A stretch of 64,000 bases of DNA, from NCBI GenBank assembly GCA_037447655.1, contig JBBHKE010002449.1, positions 41,275 to 105,274 of the forward strand. The letters run 5' to 3'. The notes below the pieces were generated by a model, which worked only from the letters and a program-made list of their open reading frames with translations, did not search any database and was not told where the DNA came from. Source of the stretch: Zygnema cylindricum (lineage: Eukaryota; Streptophyta; Zygnematophyceae; Zygnematales; Zygnemataceae). The translations under genes were made by a program, and so were the position numbers. Shown here in pieces: positions 22,301 through 34,910 of this stretch. Numbering within the stretch: position 1 is the first letter of the stretch; each line of letters starts with the position of its first letter.

Positions 22301-23572
22301 ACTACAAAATTTGTTAGCGCTAACATGAATTGTAACCTAACAACACAAATTGTTAGCGCTAACAGGAATTGTTATCTAAATTACACAAACTATTAGCACT
22401 AATAGGAGTTGTTATCTAAATTACACAAACAGTTAGCCGTAACAGGAATTGTTACCAAACTTACACAAACTATTAGCGCTAACAAACATTGTAACCTAAC
22501 TAACACAAACTATTAGCGCAAACAAGAATTGTTATCTAAACTAAACAAACTGTTAGCGCTAATAGGACTTGTGACCTAACTTACACAAACTGTTAGCGTA
22601 AACAAGATATGTAACCTAACTTACACAAACAGTTTGCGCTAACTGGAATTGTTACCTAACTTACACAAACTGTTAGCTCTAACAAGAAATTTTATGTAAA
22701 TTACACAAACTATTAGCTCTTACAGGAATTGTTACCTAACTTACACAAACTGTTAGCGCTAACAGGAATTGTAACCTAACTTACACAAACTGTTAGAGCT
22801 AACAGGAATTGTTACCTAACTTACACAAACTGTTAGCGCTAACAGGAGTTGTTATCTAAATTACACAAAAATGTTAGCGTTTATATGAATTGTAACCTAT
22901 CTAACACAAACTATTAGCGCTAACAAGAATTGTTATCTAAACTACACAATTTGTTAGCGCTAACAGGAATTGTAACCTAACTACACAAACTGTTAGCGCT
23001 AACAAGAATTGTTATCTAAATTACACAAACTATTAGCACAAATAGGAGTTGTTATCTAAATTACACAAACTGTTAGCACTAACAGGAATTGTGACCTAAC
23101 TTACACAAACTATTAGCGTTAACAAGAAATGTAACCTAACTTACACAAACTGTTAGCGCTAACAGGAATTGTTACCTAACTTACACAAACTATTAGCGCT
23201 AACAAGAAATTTTATCTATACTACACAAACTATTAGCGCTAACAAGACGTGTTATCTAAATTACACAAACTATTAGCGCTAACAGGAGTTGTTATCTAAA
23301 TTACACAAACTGTTAGCGCTAACAAGAATTGTTACCTATCTTACACAAACTTTTAGCGCTATTAGGAATTGTTATCTAAACTTCACAAATTGTTAGCGCT
23401 AACAAGAATTGTTACCTAACTTAACCAAACTGTTAGCGCTAACATGAATTATTATCTAAACTACACAAACTGTTAGCACTAACAAGAATTGTTACCTAAC
23501 TTACACAAACTTTTAGCGCTAACAAGAATTGTTATCTAATTTACACAAACTATAAGCGCTAACTGGAATTTT
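16366..23572 (-). repeat. 40-bp satellite, block 2, reverse orientation, with higher-order structure
   Basis: About 180 monomers read as the reverse complement of block 1 (CAAGAATTGTTACCTAACTT then ACACAAACTGTTAGCGCTAA). Two monomer types, with TTACCTAACTTACAC or TTATCTAAATTACAC, tend to alternate. Rare marker variants recur at long intervals: CTCTAACAGGAAAATC at 16719 and 18593, CTGCTGGCGC at 17311 and 19347, ATTGTTAGCTTGAATTG at about 17951 and 20067, and TTGTTTCCTAAC near 18208, 20322 and 22171. This indicates a higher-order unit of about 1.85-2.1 kb with indels. No gene is present. Confidence 0.95.
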
Positions 23573-23770
23573 TTTTATCACTAACACTTTGTGTAAGTTA
23601 GGTAACAATTCTTGTTATCGCTAACTGTTTCTGTAATTTAGGTAACAATTCTTGTTATCGCTAACAGTTTGTGTAATTTAGGTAACAATTCTTGTTATCG
23701 CTAACTGTTTGTGTAATTTACGTAACAATTATTGTTATCACTAAATGTTTGTGTAATTTAGGTAACAATT

Positions 23771-24050
23771 GTCGGGAAAGCTGCTCACGTCCTCCTCCTT
23801 CAGGACGTTGAAGAGAGCAGTTGGGCGACCACTTAATTGAGAAGGAACCCGACTTTTGTCCCATCTTGAGCGAAAATTTCTTGTGGCTTTCGCTCTCTTG
23901 TATGCGTTACACATTTTGAACGCATGCCCTTTTTCATCACAGTAATAGCATGTCAAATGTGACCTTCTAGGACCACTACTTCTACCACTACCACTGCCAA
24001 TCTTAGAATCCGAAAACTAGTTTGCTAGTGTCTGAAAAGACTTACTACTA
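23771..24050 (-). pseudogene. gag: Gag zinc-knuckle fragment captured inside satellite
   Basis: A 280-bp non-satellite island, flanked on both sides by forward monomers, reads on the minus strand as a Gag tail: a Gly/Ser-rich stretch, then the CX2CX4HX4C knuckle CYYCDEKGHAFKMC, then a basic region and an acidic end (KEEDVSSFPD). One TAG interrupts the upstream part. Its sequence differs from the Gags of A-F and from the fragment at 2292, so it comes from another element family. No LTR or target duplication is visible around it. Confidence 0.75.
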
Positions 24051-24931
24051 TGTGTAAGTAAGGTAACAATTCCTTTTAGCGCTAACAGTTTGTGTAGTTT
24101 AGATAACAATTCCAGTTAGCGCTAACAGTTTGCGTAAGTAAGGTAACAATTCCAGTTAGCGGTAACTGTTTGTGTAAGTTAAGTAACCATTCTTTTTAGC
24201 GCTAACAGTTTGTAAAATTTAGATAACAATTCCTGTTAGCGCTAACAATTTGTTTAAGTTAGGTAACAATTCCTGTTAGCACTAACAGTTTGTGTAAGTT
24301 AGGTAACATTTTTTGTTAGCGCTAACAGTTTGTGTTAGTTAGAAAACATTTCCAGTTAGTGCTATCAGTTTGTGTAAGTAAGGTAACAATTCTTGTTAGC
24401 GCTAACAGTTTGTATAATTTAGATAACAATTCCTGTTAGCGCTAACATTCTGTGTAAGTTAGGTGACAGTTCCAGATAGCGCTAACACTTTGTGTAAGTA
24501 AGGTTAAAATTCTTCTTAGCGCTAACATATTGTGTAAGTTAGGTAACAATTCTTTTTAGCGCTAACAGTTTGTATAATTTAGATAACAATTCCAGTAAGC
24601 GCTAATTGTTTGTGTTAGTAAGGTAACAATTCTAGTTAGCGTTAACAGCTTGTGTAAGTTAGGTAACAGTTCTTTTTAGCACAAACAGTTTGTGTAGTTT
24701 AGATAACCATTCCTGTTAGAGGTAATAGTTTGTGTAAGTAAGGTAAAAATTCCTGATAGCGCTAACAGTTTGTGTAAGTTAAGTAACAATTCTTGTTAGC
24801 GCTAACATCTTGTGTAAGTTAGGTAACAATTCCTGTTAGGCAAATAGTTTGTGTAAGTTAGGTAACAATTTCTGTTAGCGCTAACAGCTTGTGTAAGTTA
24901 GGTAACTATTTTTTTTAGCGCTAACAATTTC

Positions 24932-25270
24932 TTGAAAAAACGGTCTGAAAAACAATTTGAAAAAACGGTTGGAAAAAAAGGTACAAAAAAAGGGTCTGAA
25001 AAAACGGTCTAAGAATAGGGTCTGAAAAAACAGTCCGAATAAACTGTCGGAAAAACATTTTGAATAAATGGACCAAAAAAACGATTTGGAAAAATAGTTT
25101 GAAAAAACAGTTGGAAAAAAGTCTGAAAGGCTCATAAACATGGTCTTAAAAAACGGTTGAAAACGGTATAAAAACGGTGTGAAAAAACGATATGGAAAAA
25201 CGGTGTGAAAAAATGGTGTGAAAAAAGCGCACTGAAAAAACGGGCTGGTTTGAAAAAATGTCTGAAAGAA
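24932..25270. repeat. A-rich minisatellite of GAAAAAACGGT units inside the 40-bp array
   Basis: About 340 bp of short degenerate units of roughly 12-18 bp, each close to TGAAAAAACGGTCTG. The patch begins inside a satellite monomer (AACAATTTCT then TGAAAAAAC) and returns to satellite at 25271. The equivalent monomer in the duplicate copy at about 26367 runs on uninterrupted, so this patch was inserted or expanded after the duplication. The minus-strand frame over 24881-25141 (Phe/Ser-rich) is a by-product of the repeat. Confidence 0.85.
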
Positions 25271-28200
25271 TGTTATCGCTAACTATTTGTGTAATTTAGG
25301 TAACAATTCTTGTTATCGCTGCTTATTTTTGTAATTTATGTAACAATTGTTGTTATCGCAAACAATTTGTGTAATTTAGATAAAAATTCCTGTAATTGCT
25401 AACAGTTTGTGTAATTTAGATAACAATTCCTGTTATCGCTAACAATTTGTGTAAGTTAGGTAACCATTCTTGCTAGCGCTAACAGTTTGTGTAAGTTAGA
25501 TAATAGTTCCTGTTAGCGCTAACTGTTTCTGTAATTTAGATAACAAATCATGTTATCGCTAACAGTTTCTGTAAATTGAGTAACAATTCTTGTTATCGCT
25601 AACAATTTGTGCAAGTTAGATAACAATTCTTGTTAGCGCTATCAGTTTGTGTAAGTTAGATAACAATTCCTGTTAGCGCTAACAATTTGTTTAAGTTAGG
25701 TAACAATTCCTGTTAGCACTAACAGTTTGTGTAAGTTAGGTAACATTTTTTGTTAGCGCTAACAGTTTGTGTTAGTTAGAAAACATTTCCAGTTAGTGCT
25801 ATCAGTTTGTGTAAGTAAGGTAACAATTCTTGTTAGCGCTAACAGTTTGTATAATTTAGATAACAATTCCTGTTAGCGCTAACATTCTGTGTAAGTTAGG
25901 TGACAGTTCCAGATAGCGCTAACACTTTGTGTAAGTAAGGTTAAAATTCTTCTTAGCGCTAACATATTGTGTAAGTTAGGTAACAATTCTTTTTAGCGCT
26001 AACAGTTTGTATAATTTAGATAACAATTCCAGTAAGCGCTAATTGTTTGTGTTAGTAAGGTAACAATTCTAGTTAGCGTTAACAGCTTGTGTAAGTTAGG
26101 TAACAATTATTTTTAGCACTAACAGTTTGTGTAGTTTAGATAACCATTCCAGTTAGCGCTAACACTTTGTGTAAGTAAGGTAAAAATTCCAGTTAGCGCT
26201 AACACTTTGTGTAAGTTAAGTAACAATTCTTGTTAGCGCTAACATCTTGTGTAAGTTAGGTAACAATTCCTGTTAGGCAAATAGTTTGTGTAAGTTAGGT
26301 AACAATTTCTGTTAGCGCTAACAGCTTGTGTAAGTTAGGTAACTATTTTTTTTAGCGCTAACAATTTCTGTAAGTTAGGTAACAATTCTTGTTAGCACTA
26401 ACAGTTTGTGTAAGTTAGGTAACATTTCTTGTTAGCGCTAATAATTTGTGTAAGTAAGATAAGAATTCTTGTTAGCACTAACAATCTGAGTAATTGAGGT
26501 AACATTTCCTATTTGCCATAACTGTTTGTGAAAGTTAAGTAACAATTCATGTTAGCGCTAACTGGTTGTGTAACTTAGGTAACCATTCGTGTTAGCGCTA
26601 ACAGTTTGTGTAAGTTAGGTAATCATTCCTGTTAGCGCTAGCACTATGTGTAAAATAGGTAACAATTCCTATTAGCCCTAACAGTTTGTGAAAGTTAGGT
26701 AACAATTCATGTTAGCGCTAACTGATTGTGTAACTTAGGTAACAATTCATGTTAGCGCTAACACTTAGTGTAATTTAGAAAACAATTCTAGTTAGTGCTA
26801 ACAGTTTGTGTAAGTAAGGTAACAATTCCTGTTAGCGCTAACAGTTTGTGTAATTCAGATAGCAATTGTTTTTAGCGCAAATAGTTTGTGTTAGTTAGGT
26901 AACAATTCCTGTTAGCGCTAACAATTTGTGTAATTTAGATAACAATTCCAGTTAGGGCTAACATTTTGTGTAAGTTAGGTAACAATTCTTTTTACCGTTT
27001 ACATTTTGTGTAGGTTAGGTGACAATTCTTATTAGTGCAAATAGTTTGTGTAAGTTAGGTAACAATTTTTGTTAGCGCTAATAGCTTGTGTAAGTTAGGT
27101 AACAATTTTTTTAGATCTAACAATTTGTGTAAGTTAGGTAACATTTCTTGTTAGCACTAACAGTTTGTGTAAGTTAGGTAACATTTCTTGTTAGCTCTAA
27201 CAGTTTGTGTAAGTAAGATAACAATTCTTGTTAGCACTAACAATCTGAGTAATTGAGGTAACATTTCCTATTAGCCCTAACAGTTTGTGAAAGTTAGGTA
27301 ACAATTCCTGTTAGCGCTAACAAATTGTGTAATGTAGATAACAATTCATGTTAGCGCTAACTGTTTGTGTAAGTAAGGTAATAATTCCTTTTACCGCTAA
27401 CGGTTTGTGTAATTTAGATAACAATTCCAGTTAGCGCTAACACTTTGCATAAGTTAGGTAAAAAGTCTTTTTAGCGCTAACAATTTGTATAGTTTATATA
27501 ACAATTCCCGTTAGCGCTAACAGTTTGCGTAAGTAAGGTAACAAATCCAGTTAGCGGTGACAGTTTGTGTAAGTTAAGTAACAATTCTTTTTAGCCATAA
27601 CAGTTTGTATAATTAAGATAACAATTCCTGTTATCCCTAACAGTTTGTGTAATTTAGATAACAATTCCTTTTAGCGCTAAAAGTTTGTGTAAGTTAGGTA
27701 ACAATTTTTGTTAGCGCTAATAGTTTGTGTAAGTTAGGTAACAATTCCTGTTAGCGCTAACAGTTTGTGTAAATTAGGTAACAATTCCAATTAGTGCTAA
27801 CTCTTTGTGTAAATTAGGTAACAATTGCTGCTAGCGCTAACAGTTTGTTTAATTTATATAACTATTCCTGCTAGCCGTAACAGTTTGTGTAAGTTAGGTA
27901 AGAACTCCTGTTATTGCTAACAGTTTTTGTAATTTGGATAACAATTCTTGTTAGCGCTAACAGTTTGTGTAATTTATATAACAATTCCTTTTAGCGCTAA
28001 GAGTTTGTGTAAGTCAAGTAACAATTCCTGTTAGCACGAACAGTTTTTGTAAGTTAGGTAACAATTTGTGTTAGCGATAATAGTTTGTGTAATTTAGGTT
28101 ACAATTCTTGGTAGCGCTAACAGTTTGAGTAATTTAGATAACAATTCTTATAAGCGCTAACAGTTTGTGTAAGTTAGGTAACAATTCCTATTACCGCTAA

Positions 28201-31200
28201 TAGTTTGTGCATTTAAGATAACCGCTTGTGTAAGTTAGGTAACAGTTCATGTTAGCGCTAACAGTTTGGGTTATTTAGATAACAACCCCAGTTAGTCCTA
28301 ACAGTTTGTGTTAGTTAGGTATCAATTCCTGTTAGCGCTAACAAATTGTGTTATTTAGATAACAATTCGTATTAGGGCTAACAATCTGTCTAAGTTAGGA
28401 AACAATTCATGTTCCCGGTAACAGTTTGTGTTATTTAGATAACAATTATTGTTAGCCCTAACAGTTTGTGTAAATTAGGTTACAATTTCTGTTAGCGCTA
28501 ACAGTTTGTGTATTTTAGATAACAATTGCTGTTAGCGATAACAGCTTGTGTAAGTTAGGTAACAATTATTGTTAGCACTAACAGTTTGTGTAGGTTAGGT
28601 TATAATTCGTGTTAGCGCTAACTGTTTGTGTAAGTTAGATAACAATTCTTATTAGGCCTACCAGTTTGTGTAAATAAGGTGAAAATTCATGTTAGTGATA
28701 ACAGTTTGTGTAATTTAGATAACAATTCTTATTAGCGCTAACAGTTTGTGTTATTTAGATACTAATTCCTGTTGGCGCTAACAGTTTGTGTAATTTAGAC
28801 AATAATTTCTGATTGCGCTAATAGTTTGTGTAATTTAGATGATAGTTATTGTTAGCGCTAACAGTTTGTGTAATTTAGATAACAATTATTGTTAGCGCTA
28901 ACAGTTTGTGTAAGTTAGGTAACAATTCTTGTTAGTGACAATAGTTTGTGTAAATTAGGTAACAATAGTTGTTAGCGCTAATAGTTTGTGTAATGTAGAT
29001 AACTATTCCTGTTAGACGTAACAAATTGTGTAAGTTAGGTAACAACTCTTGTTAGTGCTAACAATTTTTGTAATTTAGATAACAATTTGTGTCAGCGATA
29101 ACCGTTTGTGTAATTTAGCTAACAATTCATGTTAGCGCTAATAGTTTGTGTAATTTAGATAACAATTCTTATAAGCGCTAACAGTTTGTGTCAGTTAGGT
29201 AACAATTCCTATTACTGCTAAAATTTTGTGCATTTAAGATAACCATTTGTTTAAGTTAGGCAACAGTTCCTATTAGTGCTAACAGTTTGTGTCATTTAGA
29301 TAACAATCCCAGTTAGTCCTAACAGTTTGTGTAAGTTAGGTATCAATTCCTTTTGGCGCTAACAATTTGTGTTATTTAGATAACAATTCCTGTTAGCGCT
29401 CTCAATTTGTGTAAATTACGTGATAATTCCTTTTAGCGCTAACAGTTTGTGTAATTTAGATAACAATTGCTGTTAGCGATAAGAGCTTGTGTAAGTTAGG
29501 TAACAATTATTGTTAGCACTAATAGTTTGTGTAAATAAGGTGAAAATTCATGTTAGCGATAACAATTTGTGTAATTTAGAAAACAATTCCTGTTAGCGCT
29601 AGCTGTTTGTTAAGTTAGGTTACAATTCTTGTTAGCGCTAACAGTTTGTGTAAGTTAGGTAACAATTTTTGTTAGTGGTAATAGTTTTTGTAATTTAGAT
29701 AATCATTCATATTAGTGCTAAAAGTTTGTGAAAGTTAGGTAACAATTCTTGTAAGCGCTAACAGTTTGTGTAATTTAGACAACAATTCCTGTTAGCTCTA
29801 ACAGTTTGTGTAATTTAGATAATAGTTATTCTTAGGGCTAACAGTTTGTGTAATTTATATAACAATTCCTATAAGCGCTTAAGGTTTTTGTACTTTAGGT
29901 AGCAAATCCTGGTAGCGCTAGCAGTTTGTGTAATTTAGATAACAATTTTTGTAAGCGAAAATAGTTTGTGTAAGTTAGGTAACAATTCCTATTAGTGCTA
30001 ACACTTTGTGTAAATTAGGTAACAATTCCTGTATGTGCTAATTGTTTGTGTAAATTAGGTAACAATTGCTGCTAGCGCTAATAGTTTGTTTAATTTATTT
30101 AACTATTCCTGTTAGCGGTTATAGTTTGTGTTAGTTAGGTAACAATTGAGATTAGCGCTAACAGTTTGTGTAATTTAGATAACAATTCCTTTTAGCGCTA
30201 ACAGTTTGTCTAAGTTAGGTAGAAATCCATGTTACTGCTAACAGTTTGTGTTAGTAAGGTAACAATTCCTGTTAGCGCTAACAATTTGTGTTATTTATGT
30301 AACAATTCCTGTTAGCGTTAAGAGTTTGTGTAATTAAGATAACAATTTGTGTTAGCCCCAAGAGTTTGTGTAAGTTAGGTAACAAATCCGGTTAACGTTA
30401 CCAGTTTATGCAATTTTTATAACAATTCTTGTTAGAGCTAACTGCGCTAACAATTTCTGTAAGTTATGTAAAATTCTTGTTAGCGCTAACAGTTGATGTT
30501 ATTTAGATAAATATTCCTGTTACCATTAACACTTTGTGTAAGTTAGGAAACAAATTTTGTTAGCGCTAACAGTTTGTGTAAGTTAAGTAACAATTCATGT
30601 TAGCTCTAACAGTTTTTGTAAGTTAGGTAATAATTCAGGTTAGCGCTAACCGTTTGTGTAGTTTAGATAACAATTTCTATTTGCGCTAACATTTTGTGTA
30701 AGTTAAGTAAGAATTTCTGTAAGTGCTAACATTTTGTGGAATTTAGATAACAATTATTGTGAGCGCTAATAGTTTGTGTAAGTTAGGTAACAATTCCTGT
30801 AAGCGCTAACAGTTTGTGGAATTAAGATTACATTTCGTGTTAGCGCTAACAGCGCTAACAGTTTGTGTAAGATAGATAACAATTCCTGTTAGCGCTAATA
30901 GTTTGTGTTATTTATATAACAATCCTAGTTTGTGCTAATAATTTGTGTTTGTTTGGTATCAATTCCTGTTAGCACTTACAATTTGTGTAAGTTAGGTAAC
31001 AATTCCTGTTAGCTCTAATAGTTTGTGTAAATTAGGTAACAATTTTTGTTAGCACTATTATTTTGTGTAATTTAGGTAACAATTCATGTTAGCGCTAATA
31101 GTTCGTGTAAATTAGATAACAATTCCTGTTAGCGCTAACAGTTTGTGTAATTTAGATAATGATTCTTGTAAGCGCTAACAGTTTGTGTAAGTTAGGTAAC

Positions 31201-34200
31201 AATTATAGTTTGTGCTAAGAGTTTGTGTAATTTAGGTAACAATTATTGTTAGCTCTAACAGTTTGTTTAAGTTAGGTAACAATTTTTGTTAGCGATAACA
31301 GTTTGTGTAATTTAGCTAACAATTCATGTTAGCGCTTACAGTTTGTGTAAGTTAGGTAACAATTCTTGTTAGCGCTAAAAGTTTGTGCATTTAAGATAAC
31401 CGTTTGTGTAAGTTAGGTAATAGTTCATGTTAGCGCTAACAGTTTGTGTTATTTAGATAACAATCCTAGTTAGTCCAAAGAGTTTGTGTTAGTTAGGTAT
31501 CAATTCCTGTAAGCGCTAACAATTTGTTTTATTTAAATAACAATTCATGTTAGCGCTAACAATCTGTGTAAGTAAGGTAACAATTTCGTTAGTGCTAACA
31601 GTTTGTGTAAGTTAGGTAACAATTCATGTTCGCGCTAAGAGTTTGTGTTTTTTAGATAACAATTATTTTTAGCCCTAACAGTTTGTGTAAATTAGGTAAT
31701 AATTCATGTTAGCGCTAATAGTTTGTGTAATTTTGATAACAATTGCGTTAGCGATATCAGCTTGTGTAAGTTAGGTAACAATTGTTAGCACTAATAGTTT
31801 GTGTAAGTTAGGTAACAATTGATGTTAACGCTAACAGTTTGTGTAGGTTAGGTAACAATTCGTGTTAGCGGTAAAAGTTGTAAGTTAGATAATAATTCTT
31901 ATTAGGCCTACCAGTTTGTGTAAATAAGGTGAAAATTCATGTTAGCGATAACAATTTGTTTTATTTAGAAAATAATTCCTGTTAGCGCTAACAATTTGTG
32001 TAAGTTAGGTTACAATTCTTGTTAGCGCTAACAGTTTGTGTAAATTAGGTAACATTTTTTGTTAGCCCTAATGGTTTCTATAATTTAGATAATCATTCAT
32101 ATTAGTGCTAAAAGTTTGTGAAAGTTTGGTAACAATTTGTTATCACCAACAATTTGTGTAATTTAGACAACAATTCTTGTTAGCACTAACATTTTTTGTG
32201 TAACTTATATAACAATTCCTATAAGGGCTTAGAGTTTTTGTAATTTAGGTAGCAAATCCTGGTAGCGCTAGCAGATTGTGTAATTTAGATAACAATTTTT
32301 GTAAGCAATAATAGTTTGTGTAAGTTAGGTAACAATTCATATTAGCGCTAACACTTTGTGTAAATTAGGTAACAATTCCTGTAAGTGCTAATTGTTTGTG
32401 TAAATTAGGTAACAATTGCTGCTAGAGCTAATAGTTTGTGTAATTTATATAACTATTCCTGTTAGCTGTAACAGTTTGTGTAAGTAAGGTAACAACTTCT
32501 GTTAGCACTAATAGTTTTTGTAATTTAGATAATAATTCCAGTTAGCGGTTACAGTTTGTGTAAGTTAGGTAACAATTCAGGTTAGCGCTTACAGTTTGTG
32601 TAATTTAGATAACAATTCCTTTTAGCGCTAATAGTTTGTGTTAGTTAGGTAGAAATTCATGTTTTTGCTAACAGTTTGTGTTCGTTAGGTAACAATTCCT
32701 ATTAGCGCTAACAGTTTGTGTTATTTATGTAACAATTCCTGTTAGCGCTAGGAGTTTGTGTAAGGTAGGTAACAAATCTTGTTAGCGCTAACAGTTCATG
32801 TAATTTAGATAAAAATTCATGTTACCACTAACACTTTGTGTAAGTTAGGAAACAAATTTTGTTAGCGCTAACAGTTTGTGTAAGATAAGTAACAATTCAT
32901 GTTAGCTCTAACAGTTTGTGTAAGTTAGGTAATAATTCATGTTAGCGCTAACATTTTGTGTAAGTTAAGTAAGAATTTATGTAAGCGCTAACATTTTGTG
33001 GAATTTAGATAACAATTCTTGTGAGCGCTAACATTTTGTGGAATTTAGATAACAATTATTGTGAGCGCTAACAGTTTGTGTAAGTTAGGTAACAATTCTT
33101 GTTAGCGCTAACAGTTTGTGCTATTAAGATAATATTTCATGTTAGCCCTAACGGCGCTAATAGTTTGTGTAAGATAGATAACAATTCCTGTAAGCGCTAA
33201 CAATTTGTGTTATTTATATAACAATCCTAGTAAGTGCTAACAGTTTGTGTTTGTTTGGTATCAATTCTTGTTAGCACTAACAATTTGTGATATTTAGATA
33301 ACAATTCCTTTTAGCCTTAAGAGTTTGTATAAGTTAGTTAACAATTCCTGTTAGCGCTAACAGTTTGTGTAAATTAGGTAACATTTCGTGTTTGCACTAT
33401 TATTTTGTGTAATTTAGGTAACAATTCATGTTAGCGCTAACAGTTTGTGTAAATTAGATAAAATTCTTGCAAGCGCTAACAGTTTGTGTAAGTTAGGTAA
33501 CAATTCTTGTTTGCGCTAAGAGTTTATGTAAATCAGGTAACAATTCCTGTTAGAGCTAACAGTTTGTATAATTTAGGTAACAATTTTGTTAGCACTAACA
33601 GTTTATGTAAGTTAGGTGACAATTCATGTTAGCGCTAACAGTTTGTGTAATTAAGATAACTATTTTTGTTAGCGTTAACAGTTTGTGTAAGTTAGGTAAC
33701 AATTCATGTTAGTGTTAACAGTTTGTGTAATTAAGATAACAATTCTTGTTAACACTAACAGTTTGTGTATTTTAGTTAAGAATTTATGTTAGCGCTAAAA
33801 GTTTAAGTAAGTTAGGTAACAATTCATGTTAGCGCTAACAATTTGTGTAAGTTAGGTAAAAATTCCTGTTAGCGCTAACAGATTGTGTAAGTTAAGTAAC
33901 AATTCATGTTAGCGCTAACAGTTTGTGTAATTTAGATAACTATTCTTGTTAGCGTTAACAGTTTGTGTAAGTTAGGTAACAATTCCTGTTAGCGCTAACA
34001 GTTTGTGCAATTAAGATAACAGTTTGTGTTAGTTAGGTATCAATTCCTGTAAGCGCTAACAGTTTATGTTATTTAGATAACAATTCTTGTTAGCGTTAAC
34101 ATTTTGTGTAAGTAAGGTAACAATTCCTTTTAGCGCTAACAATTTGTGTAAGTTAGGTAAGAATTCATATTAGCGCTTTTATTTTGTGAAATTTATGTAA

Positions 34201-34519
34201 CAATTCATGTTAGCGCAAATACTTTGTGTAATTTAGATAGTAATTCTTGTAAGCGCTAACAGTTTGTATAATTTAGATAACAATTTTTGTTAGCGCTAAG
34301 AGTTTGTGTAAGTTATGTAATAATTCTTGTTAGCGAAAATAGTTTGTGTAAGTCAGGTAACAATTCTTCTTAGCGCTAACAATTTGTGTAATTTAGGTAA
34401 CAATTTATGTTAGCGCTAACAGTTTGTGTTATTTAGATAACAATTCCTGTTATTGCTATTAGTTTGTGTTAGGTAACAATTCTTGTTAGCGCTAACAGTT
34501 TGTGTAAGTTAGGTAACAA

Positions 34520-34910
34520 TGTTGATTTGAAAGCTTTAGCCCTCACTAAGCTTCATAGGTGAGGAGAGTGTCTTCTTAGTACTTAGAATATTTTGGGAAA
34601 ATGTGGTTTAGTATATACCAGAATTTATGTTACAGTGAAGAGTGAGGGAGGTCACGGTGTGACACACTTTAGGACACGCGTCGGTAATTGAGACACTCTA
34701 CAAAGATCCGTTTGTACTATTCAGACTTACCATAAAGACCGAGGCGTCACATAAAAGTTTCATCTTGGATGAAACTTCGAAATGATGGACGGTGAAGATT
34801 TGCTGCCGACGGAAGGTGGTCATCCGGGACCACGTCTGTAATTATCTCACGTGTTTATACACGGTGTACTGTGACGTTACTTATCTCTAGTTTGTACAGA
34901 TGCGTGTTAG
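34520..34910 (+). mobile_element. LTR fragment inserted in satellite, copy 1
   Basis: A 391-bp non-satellite piece starts TGTTGATTTGAAAGCTTTAG. It shares ordered motifs with the LTRs of G and H: CTTAGTACTTAGAAT, then a GTGTGACAC-like segment, then GACACGCGTC. It splits one monomer between GGTAACAA and ACAATTCCTG, so ACAA appears on both sides, consistent with a 4-5 bp target duplication. Its right end is not a clear CA, so the LTR may be internally deleted. It carries no coding sequence. Confidence 0.7.

Noticed and set aside
24881-25141. Minus-strand Phe/Ser-rich open frame
   Set aside because: Produced by the TGAAAAAACGGT minisatellite; the repeated pattern keeps the frame open by chance.
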